This document shows positions 5,268 to 11,117 of a DNA stretch of 11,117 nucleotides, piece after piece. The notes under the pieces were generated by a model that did not search any database, had not been told where the DNA came from, and worked only from the letters and a program-made list of their open reading frames with translations. Position 1 is the first letter of the stretch; every line of letters begins with the position of its first letter. This DNA is from Bacteroidetes bacterium QS_8_68_15 (GTDB lineage: Bacteria; Bacteroidota; Rhodothermia; Rhodothermales; Salinibacteraceae). The position numbers and the translations under genes are program-made. The stretch lies in contig PXTR01000007.1 of assembly GCA_003023245.1 (NCBI GenBank), positions 1 to 11,117 of the forward strand, written 5' to 3'.

Positions 5268-6701
5268 ATGACCCCGCGTGAGTTCCTGAGTGTCTACCAG
5301 TTTGATCGTCGCATGGTGACGGGCGGGCACGTTCCCTCCGAGCCGCTCGCGGTCGACGAGGGAGACACGGTGGGCGTGGTGCTCCTCAATCTGGGCGGGC
5401 CCGAGAAGCAGGAGGACGTGGCGCCGTTTCTGTACAATCTGTTTATGGACCCGGCCATCATCGACCTTCCGGTGGGGGGCGTCTTCCGGCACTGGCTGGC
5501 GAAGATCATTTCCAAGGCGCGCGCGCGCTCCGTCGAGGAAGACTACGAAGCCATCGGCGGCGGCTCGCCGATCAACCGGCTCACGCGCGAGCAGTCCGAG
5601 AGCCTCGAATGGCTCTTGAACGACCGCTACGGCCCGCAGACGGGGGCGTCGTTTCGCACCTACATCGCGATGCGCTACTGGCATCCCTTCAGCGAGGAGG
5701 CGGCCCGGCAGATGCAGGACGACGACGTCGACAAGGTGGTGCTGCTGCCGCTGTACCCGCAGTATTCGAAGACCACCACCGGGGCGTCGCTCGTGTACTG
5801 GAAGGCTCTCGAAGACGCCGGCGAGATTCCGGAGTGGCCCACGACGTTCGTGCAGGAGTACGCGGCCAACCCGAAGTACGTGCAGGCCGTCTCCGAGCGC
5901 ATCGACGAGGCGTTGCAGCGCTTCGAGCGGGCGGTGCGCCCGGACGTGCAGCTGTTGTTTAGCGCGCACGGCACGCCGCTGAAGGAGATGACCGAGCGGC
6001 GCGACCCGTACTGCTGCCTCGTGCACTCGACCGTCGACCGGCTGATGAAGCGGCGCGGCCACGACCGGCCCTACCACGTGGCGTTCCAAAGCAAAGTGGG
6101 ACCGGCCGAGTGGCTGACCCCCTCCACGCTCGACAAAATCGACGAGCTGGCCGAGCAGGGCCGCCAGGCGCTCTTGGTCGTGCCCATCGCCTTTGTGACT
6201 GACCACATCGAGACGAGCTTCGAGCTGGACATCGAGGCGCGCGAGGAGGCCGAGGAGGCGGGCGTGAGCCACTTCGAAGTGACGAGCGGCCTCAACAGCC
6301 ACCCGCTTTTCATCGAGGCGCTCGCCGAGGCGACGATGGCGCAAGTGCAGCGCCCGCGGGGCGAGGAAGCGCCTGTCAGCGTCGACGGCGCGCCGGGCGG
6401 CGACGGGCGCCGAGCCGTGCGGGCTGAGGAATACGATTTTCCTGCGAATGGAGCGTCTGCCAACGGTTCCCCCGAAAACGGGCGCGGGAACGGACGCGCC
6501 TCCGAGGCCGATGGCGCCGAGGGCGGCTACCGCCTGCAGCCGCTCGACCAGATGCCGCGCTATGCCGCCGCGCGGCGACAGGCCCGCTGTCACCAGTGCG
6601 AGTGCATCACCGAAGCGCGCTGCTGGACGGGCGCCCATCCGCCGGAACCCACCGCTTCGCCCCCCGAGGCAGAAGAAGCCTCCGAAGCCGCTTCGTCTTG
6701 A
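5268..6701 (+). CDS. hemH: Ferrochelatase with a long low-complexity, cysteine-ending C-terminal tail
   Basis: Inserts Fe2+ into protoporphyrin IX, the last step of protohaem synthesis. Family features are clear: VGVVLLNLGGPEKQEDVAPF, FLYNLFMDPAIIDLP, PLYPQYSKTTTGAS, the active-site His234 in LLFSAHGTPL and DHIETSFELD with Glu315. The core ends near residue 360. Family members are mostly 310-370 residues, but this one has 477. Residues about 360-440 are Gly/Ala/Asn/Glu-rich and probably disordered. The tail then shows RCHQCECITEARCW with Cys441, Cys444, Cys446 and Cys452. Some ferrochelatases bind a [2Fe-2S] cluster through C-terminal cysteines, so a metal cluster is a fair guess; Cys249-Cys250 (DPYCCLV) might also contribute. 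ATG 5268 is used; ATG 5313 would also leave the core intact. Its stop lies in a 14-bp duplication. Confidence 0.96.
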   Translation: MTPREFLSVYQFDRRMVTGGHVPSEPLAVDEGDTVGVVLLNLGGPEKQEDVAPFLYNLFMDPAIIDLPVGGVFRHWLAKIISKARARSVEEDYEAIGGGSPINRLTREQSESLEWLLNDRYGPQTGASFRTYIAMRYWHPFSEEAARQMQDDDVDKVVLLPLYPQYSKTTTGASLVYWKALEDAGEIPEWPTTFVQEYAANPKYVQAVSERIDEALQRFERAVRPDVQLLFSAHGTPLKEMTERRDPYCCLVHSTVDRLMKRRGHDRPYHVAFQSKVGPAEWLTPSTLDKIDELAEQGRQALLVVPIAFVTDHIETSFELDIEAREEAEEAGVSHFEVTSGLNSHPLFIEALAEATMAQVQRPRGEEAPVSVDGAPGGDGRRAVRAEEYDFPANGASANGSPENGRGNGRASEADGAEGGYRLQPLDQMPRYAAARRQARCHQCECITEARCWTGAHPPEPTASPPEAEEASEAASS

Positions 6702-6715
6702 CCGCTTCGTCTTGC
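6688..6715 (+). repeat. 14-bp duplication spanning the hemH stop codon
   Basis: CCGCTTCGTCTTGA (6688-6701) is followed by CCGCTTCGTCTTGC (6702-6715). The hemH TGA is 6699-6701, the last bases of copy one. Copy two has TGC in the same place. Confidence 0.9.
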
Positions 6716-6796
6716 GTTGCCGCGCGCGCCGGACGGCTGCTTGCTTCGGGGGCGAGCGCTTCGGCGCGCCGTTTCTTTTCTCCGCTCCGCCTCTTC

Positions 6797-7480
6797 ATGA
6801 CCGACGCTGCGCTGAACCACCTTCTGCGCACGCTGGCGGCCGTGCCGACGGGGCGGCGCGTGCTGCTGCGCAACCCGACTGACGAAGCGCGCGTGGCTCG
6901 TCCGCTCGCGCAGATGGGCTTCGAGGTGCACGCCGCCGCGGGGACCGACGAGGGAGCGCGAAGCGTGCAGGAGGCCACCGAGCAGGCGCGGCGCGCGAGC
7001 AAGGCGACCGACGACGCCGGCGGCAAGGAGGCGCTCGCAGAAGAGACGCGCTCGCCGTCGTTCCCCGCCGAAGAAGCGCAGACGGCGCCGCTCTACGCCA
7101 CGGCGGCCCCGCTCGGCGCGCTGCCGTACCCCGAGGCGCACTTCGGCTGGGCGGTCGTGAACGGGTCGGCGCACCGCCGCCGCGGCGGCCCGGCCGCTCC
7201 AGAACCGTCGCCGGCTGAGCGGGGGCGGGCGCTGCTGGAGGAGGCGCGGCATCACCTGCGTCCGGGCGGCTGGGTGGTCTTCGCGTGCGGGCCGGAAGCG
7301 CACGGTGCGGACGACGAGCACGGTGCGGACGACGAGCACGAAGGGCCGCCGCTTACGCCGGAGGCGCTGGCCCGGGCCGCCGAGCGAGCCGGCCTCGCCG
7401 AGGCCGAAACGCCCGAGCGTACCGACGACGGCGCGCTGCAGGCGATCTTTCGCCGCGTGGAGGCGGAAACGCCGCCTTGA
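6797..7480 (+). CDS. Degenerate class I methyltransferase-like protein
   Basis: A 227-residue protein I cannot name. Two stretches resemble a Rossmann-fold SAM methyltransferase: GALPYPEAHFGWAVVNGSA (like motif LPFpdasFDlV) and HHLRPGGWVVFACGP, with PGG at residues 156-158 (like the LkPGG.lvf strand). The usual N-terminal SAM-binding loop E/DxGxGxG is not seen; its place holds RRVLLRNPTDEARVARPLAQ, followed by an Ala/Glu-rich, poorly conserved-looking stretch at 50-100. It may be a SAM-binding-defective relative or a different Rossmann protein. ATG 6797 is chosen because it begins the first plausible helix 95 bases after hemH; in-frame starts further upstream overlap hemH and give Arg/Ala-rich sequence. 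It could be co-transcribed with hemH. It ends 82 bases from a convergent small gene. Confidence 0.7.
   Translation: MTDAALNHLLRTLAAVPTGRRVLLRNPTDEARVARPLAQMGFEVHAAAGTDEGARSVQEATEQARRASKATDDAGGKEALAEETRSPSFPAEEAQTAPLYATAAPLGALPYPEAHFGWAVVNGSAHRRRGGPAAPEPSPAERGRALLEEARHHLRPGGWVVFACGPEAHGADDEHGADDEHEGPPLTPEALARAAERAGLAEAETPERTDDGALQAIFRRVEAETPP
7301..7336 (+). repeat. 18-bp perfect tandem duplication within the methyltransferase-like gene
   Basis: CACGGTGCGGACGACGAG occurs twice without change (7301-7318, 7319-7336), encoding HGADDE twice and followed by a partial third CACGA. It lengthens an acidic loop right after the PGG strand. Confidence 0.95.
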
Positions 7481-7562
7481 AAGACGCCTTCCTGATCCGA
7501 AAACACGTCCGGGGGGAGTGCTCTCTGCGCGTGGTGTGCGTTCCCGCCGTCGCGTCCTCTCG

Positions 7563-7676
7563 TCAGTCCTCGCGTTTTTTCCCGCGTCGCAGCCAGGCGA
7601 CGACGACCCCCGTGACGAGGCCCGCCACCAGCATGGCGACGTACCAGGCGACCGATCCACTTACGTCCAGTTCCAT
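7563..7676 (-). CDS. Small single-pass membrane protein, 37 residues
   Basis: The minus-strand frame from ATG 7676-7674 to TGA 7565-7563 encodes MELDVSGS, then a hydrophobic segment (residues about 9-28, VAWYVAMLVAGLVTGVVVAW), then the basic tail LRRGKKRED. One transmembrane helix with positive C-terminal side inside is the expected topology; AGLVTG gives a small-xxx-small packing motif. The frame is open upstream to 7895, but that part is Arg/Pro-rich and unlike a protein, so the short form is preferred. The gene converges on the methyltransferase-like gene. No function is recognisable; small oxidase-associated or stress membrane peptides look similar in general shape only. Chance occurrence of such a frame cannot be excluded. 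Confidence 0.55.
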   Translation of the reverse strand: MELDVSGSVAWYVAMLVAGLVTGVVVAWLRRGKKRED

Positions 7677-7678
7677 CA

Positions 7679-7702
7679 GGTTGACGTTTGGGTTGACGTT
7701 CG
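7679..7702 (-). repeat. 12-bp tandem duplication abutting the small gene's start
   Basis: On the plus strand, GGTTGACGTTTG (7679-7690) and GGTTGACGTTCG (7691-7702) differ at one base. They end two bases upstream of the small membrane protein's ATG in its own orientation. The remaining 7703-7936 contains no gene I support; promoters for the divergent genes should lie there but I cannot place them firmly. Confidence 0.8.
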
Positions 7703-7936
7703 TTCTGGCAAACCGTCGCCGGGAACCGAACGGGGCGCTCTCGCGCTCGGTCCGGGGCATGGCGTGATCTGCACGATCCAGGCGCGCTGGGCAACGTGTC
7801 ATCTTGTTGTGAATACCGGGGCGAGGGATGGCGCGGGACGGGGCGTGTGGAATAAAGTTGGAACGGATGCTGCGCGGAACTCGGTGGTCCAGCACCCGCT
7901 CGTTTGCTTTTCCTCTTTCGACGCCCCGACCGTTTC

Positions 7937-9319
7937 GTGATTGCTTTTCTTCGTGTCGACTGGACGCGCCGACGGGAGGTCCCGCGCGCCGGCGTACTGG
8001 GCGTCTTGTTGTTCGTGGGCGCAGCGCTGCTGCTGGGAGGTGCGCCGCGAGGCGCCGCGGCGCAGACCGTCCCCGACGACGACGCCCCGCCGCCGGACGA
8101 TTCCACGCGGGAGGGCCGCCTTCGCCAGCAGCGCCAACAAAAAGAAGCCGGCCTGACGGCGCCGGAGCGGGGGTTTTTCTCCCAGACGGTCACGCGCGTC
8201 GAGAGCTTCATCGAGGAGAACCAACTCGTGATTGACCTGCCGGAAGTGGGCCTCTACGGGTTGCAACCCGTGCTGGGTGGGCTGAGGTCGGGGTCGGGCA
8301 CGACGGGTGGGTTGCGGCTTCCGTTCTTCCGCGGGCGCGACGACGTGGATTCCTACGTCGAAGCGCTGGCGAGCCTCAAGCGATACTACGGCGCGGAGGG
8401 GGTGATCGGCTACGACCTGGAGGGGGCGTGGACGACCTACGGCTTCGCGCGGTACTGGCACCTGCCCGAGGAAAACTTTTACGGCGTAGGGCCGGAAGCG
8501 GAGGAAATCGAGTCCAACTATCACCTCGACGATGTCACCGCCGGCGGGCTGGTCGGGTACGAGCTGCTTCCGCGCGTCTTGGTCGGCGGGCACGTGTCCT
8601 ACCAGCTCAACCGCTACGGCCGGGGGCGCGACGACGACCATCCGCCCATCGAACAGGCGTTCTTCGAGGAGAACGTGCCCGGCCTCGGGGCCGACGTCGA
8701 CTACGCCGTGCCCGGTGGCTTTCTCGAATACGACAGCCGCAACATCCCCTACGAAACTGACTACGCGCGCCGCTTCGCGCCCACCGAGCGGCGCCTGCGC
8801 GGCATCTCGCTCGACGCCACCAGCGGCTTTTACGCCGCCGTCGAGGCGCTTCCGCACGTCGCGCTGGGCACGGGAAACTACGACTACACGCGCTTCAACT
8901 TCGAGAGTCAGCAGTACATTCCCTTTCGGGACGGGTTTCAGGTGCTTGCGCTGCGAGAGTTTCTGACGCTCACCTCCACGCCCGGCGTCAACACGCTCCC
9001 GTTTTACGAAATGGAGACGCTCGGCGGGGAGCACACGCTGCGCGGCTACGACACGTTCCGCTTCCGCGACCACAACGCTATTCTCCTCAACGCGGAGTAT
9101 CGCTGGCAAATCTTTCGCCCGCTCGACATGGCGCTCTTCGTGGACGCCGGCCACGTCTTCGGCGCCGTCGAAGAGCTGGCCCTCAAAGCGGAACACTTCG
9201 AAACCGCCTACGGCGTCGGGCTCCGCATCATGTCCGGGCAGCGCGTCATCGGGCGGTTCGACGTGGCCTACGGCGGGGCGGGCCTCACGACTAACTTGGA
9301 GCTCGGCGGGGTGCTTTGA
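7937..9319 (+). CDS. BamA/TamA-type (Omp85-like) outer-membrane beta-barrel protein without evident POTRA domains
   Basis: A secreted barrel protein of 460 residues. The GTG at 7937 gives a signal peptide with basic n-region (RRREVPR), hydrophobic core VLGVLLFVGAALLLGG and cleavage after GAAA (residue 42). A TTG start at 7904 would add 11 residues. After an acidic Pro/Asp/Gln-rich linker (43-75), alternating aromatic and polar strands begin. LGGEHTLRGYDTFRFRD, with LRGY at 368-371, is the diagnostic Omp85 barrel motif, followed by the strands LLNAEYRWQ and ALFVDAGHVFG. The C-terminal strand is short of the classical terminal Phe and ends in GGVL. Full BamA has five POTRA domains and about 800 residues; here too little room exists before the barrel. 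It probably sits in the outer membrane, but its client is unknown. The next gene starts 119 bases downstream on the same strand. Confidence 0.85.
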   Translation: MIAFLRVDWTRRREVPRAGVLGVLLFVGAALLLGGAPRGAAAQTVPDDDAPPPDDSTREGRLRQQRQQKEAGLTAPERGFFSQTVTRVESFIEENQLVIDLPEVGLYGLQPVLGGLRSGSGTTGGLRLPFFRGRDDVDSYVEALASLKRYYGAEGVIGYDLEGAWTTYGFARYWHLPEENFYGVGPEAEEIESNYHLDDVTAGGLVGYELLPRVLVGGHVSYQLNRYGRGRDDDHPPIEQAFFEENVPGLGADVDYAVPGGFLEYDSRNIPYETDYARRFAPTERRLRGISLDATSGFYAAVEALPHVALGTGNYDYTRFNFESQQYIPFRDGFQVLALREFLTLTSTPGVNTLPFYEMETLGGEHTLRGYDTFRFRDHNAILLNAEYRWQIFRPLDMALFVDAGHVFGAVEELALKAEHFETAYGVGLRIMSGQRVIGRFDVAYGGAGLTTNLELGGVL

Positions 9320-9438
9320 GCGCGTGGGGGCACGGGAGAAAGGAGGTGCGTCGGAGACGGCTCGGCAAGCAGAAAACGGGGCCCCTTCGGGAGGCCGACC
9401 AAGCGGTGACTCGTTCAAGGAAAAGCACTTCCGTGCAT

Positions 9439-11117
9439 ATGCGTTTTTCGTCGTTCGTTCAGATCGTTCAAGCGCGTGTCCGCCCGCTGGCGGTGCTGTT
9501 CGTCCTGCTGTTGGCGGCGGGCAATGCGCAGGCGCAATCGTCTTCCGCTTCCGGCGCCGGCGTCCCTGTGGAGCGTCAGGGGCCGTTTCTTCCGGACGAC
9601 CCCATCACGCTCGACCCCGACCGCCTGGACATGCCGGTCCCCTCGGAGGTCGAGCCGTCCGATGTGGGCGACTACATCTCCAACACGTTTTTCTCGCCGG
9701 CCGACTACGACGGGCCCGCGCGCAACGCCAACACGATGGAGAAGGTGCCGGAGTCCTCGTGGTACAACTGGCGCCACTACCACCGGCGCATGAGCCTCGA
9801 CGCGCTCAAGCGCGGCCCCAATCCGGTGGACAGCGCCGGGCCCGCCCCCGGTCCGTGGACGGTCGTCAGCACGAAGGAAGAGGGCAAGTCCGTCGGGATG
9901 CAGATCACCGACCGGCGCGGCGACCGCTACCTGCTCAAGTTCGACCCGCCCGGCTACGTTGAACTGACGACGGGGGCGGAGGTCGTTGCGACGAAAATCT
10001 TCTACGCGCTCGGCTACAACGTGCCGCAGAACTACGCCGTCTCCTTTCGCCCCGAGCGCCTGGAGCTGGGCGAGGAAGTCGGCCTGAACCGCCAGGAGCT
10101 GCGCGAATTGCTGGCCAAGGCGGCGCAGTACCCCGACGGGCACGTGCGCGCGCTGGCGAGCAAGTTTTTGGAAGGCACGCCCATCGGCCCGTTCGCCTAC
10201 CACGGCACGCGCTCCGACGACGCCAACGACGTGTTCCCGCACGAGAGCCGCCGCGAGCTGCGCGGGATGCGCGTCTTCGCCGCCTGGCTCAACCACGTCG
10301 ACGCCCGCGGCATCAACTCCTTCGACTCGGTCGTCAAGGAGATAAGCCCTTCGACCGGCGACAGCGCGCAGTACGTGCGCCACCACCTCATCGACTTCGG
10401 CACGACGATGGGCGGCGGCCCGCTCGGGCCGAAGGACCGCTGGCAGGGCTTCGAGTACAGCCTCGCCCCCGGCAAAATGCTGCTGCGCGCCGCCAGCCTC
10501 GGCTTCGCCGGGGAGGAGTGGCTCTCGGTGGACTATCCCGGCTACCCGTCCATCGGGCACTACGAAAGCGAGTACTTCGACCCCGAGGAATGGAAGCCGC
10601 TTTACCCGAACCCCGCCTTCCAGCGCATGGACGCGGCCGACGCCTTCTGGGCGGCGCGCCAGGTCATGCACTTCACCGACGAAGAACTGCGCGCCCTCGT
10701 CGAGACGGGCGACTACTCGAACCCGGACGCCGCCGCCTACCTCGCCGAGACGCTCATGAAACGCCGCGACAAAATCGGGCGCGCCTACTTGGGCTTCGGC
10801 GGCGGCCTCGACCGCTTTCGCGTCGCGGAGCGCTCCGCGGAGGGCGGACGAGATGGGCCGCACCTCGTTTTCGACGACCTGTTGGCCCAGTACGGCTTCG
10901 CGCCGGAAGGCCGCACGCGCCGCGTCACGTGGCGCGTCTTCGACAACCAGGCCGGCACGGCCGGGCGCCCGCTCGCCGAGCAGACCACCGCGCGCGAGGC
11001 GTTGCACGTGCCGCCGGAGGCGTCGGCTCCGTTCCTGGTGGCGCAGATCCAGACGCTCGCGGGCGAGGAAGGCGCTCCCGCCGCGGTCACGCACGCCTAC
11101 CTGCGCCGCACGAAAAG
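9439..11117 (+). CDS. Secreted protein with kinase-like motif order, unknown function (3' end outside window)
   Basis: Frame open from ATG 9439 to the window end (559 codons, no stop). The start is supported by a signal peptide: basic start, core PLAVLFVLLLAAG and cleavage after NAQA (residue 32). I do not recognise a named family. Motifs in order resemble an atypical protein kinase fold such as HipA or FAM20: RYLLKFDPPG with Lys167 (ATP lysine), TGAEVVATKIFYALGY with Glu181 (helix C), AAWLNHVDARGINSFDS with Asp288 and Asn293 (catalytic loop), and RHHLIDFGTTMGG with Asp319-Phe-Gly (metal loop). Residues 33-110 are a Pro/Asp-rich lead with SSWYNWRHYHRR. The region beyond residue 450 contains FGGGLDRFRVAERSAEGGR and may be a separate beta domain. 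Periplasmic or outer-membrane location follows from the signal peptide. The neighbouring barrel gene, 119 bases upstream, suggests joint function. The kinase call is an inference. Confidence 0.7.
   Translation, partial: MRFSSFVQIVQARVRPLAVLFVLLLAAGNAQAQSSSASGAGVPVERQGPFLPDDPITLDPDRLDMPVPSEVEPSDVGDYISNTFFSPADYDGPARNANTMEKVPESSWYNWRHYHRRMSLDALKRGPNPVDSAGPAPGPWTVVSTKEEGKSVGMQITDRRGDRYLLKFDPPGYVELTTGAEVVATKIFYALGYNVPQNYAVSFRPERLELGEEVGLNRQELRELLAKAAQYPDGHVRALASKFLEGTPIGPFAYHGTRSDDANDVFPHESRRELRGMRVFAAWLNHVDARGINSFDSVVKEISPSTGDSAQYVRHHLIDFGTTMGGGPLGPKDRWQGFEYSLAPGKMLLRAASLGFAGEEWLSVDYPGYPSIGHYESEYFDPEEWKPLYPNPAFQRMDAADAFWAARQVMHFTDEELRALVETGDYSNPDAAAYLAETLMKRRDKIGRAYLGFGGGLDRFRVAERSAEGGRDGPHLVFDDLLAQYGFAPEGRTRRVTWRVFDNQAGTAGRPLAEQTTAREALHVPPEASAPFLVAQIQTLAGEEGAPAAVTHAYLRRTK
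10824..10839. repeat. 16-bp perfect palindrome within the secreted protein gene
   Basis: CGCGGAGCGCTCCGCG is self-complementary and encodes part of AERSAEGG in the coding frame, at a likely domain boundary. The following AGGGCGGACG continues in the same style. It may be a small palindromic insert; a single copy in this window cannot show that. Confidence 0.5.

Noticed and set aside
5208..6638. 476-codon minus-strand frame opposite hemH
   Set aside because: Arg/His/Val-rich antisense shadow of ferrochelatase with no domain signature.
7853..7860. TAAAGTTG as a Bacteroidota-type -7 box (TAnnTTTG) before the barrel gene
   Set aside because: One mismatch and no TTG-type -33 element at the right distance.
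9338..9347. Strong Shine-Dalgarno-like GAAAGGAGGTG
   Set aside because: No start codon at suitable spacing; it is about 90 bases from the ATG at 9439. Probably chance.
7799..9418. 539-codon minus-strand frame opposite the barrel gene
   Set aside because: The plus-strand frame has a signal peptide and Omp85 motif; the minus frame has neither.
9415..11094. 559-codon minus-strand frame opposite the secreted protein
   Set aside because: Long only because of GC bias; the plus frame has a signal peptide and protein-like composition.

Overview
The window is GC-rich DNA with dense protein coding and almost no recognisable Shine-Dalgarno sequences. It carries a haem-synthesis cluster and outer-membrane genes typical of a diderm. 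HemE, HemF and HemH sequence style, the lack of SD motifs, many GTG starts and secreted or lipidated proteins suggest an aerobic member of the Rhodothermia (Rhodothermota/Bacteroidota, Salinibacter/Rhodothermus-like). That placement is an inference from sequence style, not from a marker gene.

Left edge (1-760). A minus-strand reading frame starts as an EamA/DMT-type membrane transporter. After about 140 codons it changes, in frame, into the C-terminal half of a RelE/ParE-type toxin, and it runs off the window. GC content drops at the same point. Either this is a real deletion fusion or the contig is chimeric. A tRNA-Lys(CTT) gene follows on the plus strand.

Haem block (966-7480, all plus strand). 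In order: a dienelactone-hydrolase-family lipoprotein; hemE (uroporphyrinogen decarboxylase); a small RluA-type pseudouridine synthase; hemF (oxygen-dependent coproporphyrinogen oxidase); hemH (ferrochelatase with a long C-terminal tail ending in a four-cysteine motif); and a degenerate methyltransferase-like protein. HemE, HemF and HemH give uroporphyrinogen III to haem except for the protoporphyrinogen oxidase step, which has no gene here. A plausible intrinsic terminator separates hemE from the pseudouridine synthase gene, so this is unlikely to be a single transcript.

The most striking non-coding feature is a set of short tandem repeats with different 7-, 8-, 12- and 14-bp units. They sit at gene borders and repeatedly overlap a stop codon or abut a start codon. 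The hemE N-terminus itself contains an in-frame 21-bp duplication.

Right part (7563-11117). A 37-residue single-pass membrane protein is encoded on the minus strand. It is followed on the plus strand by a short BamA/TamA-type outer-membrane barrel without obvious POTRA domains, and by a long secreted protein cut by the window end. The secreted protein carries an ordered K...E...NHxD...N...DFG set of motifs resembling an atypical (HipA/FAM20-like) kinase fold. The barrel plus secreted kinase-like protein pair is the best candidate here for an undescribed system.
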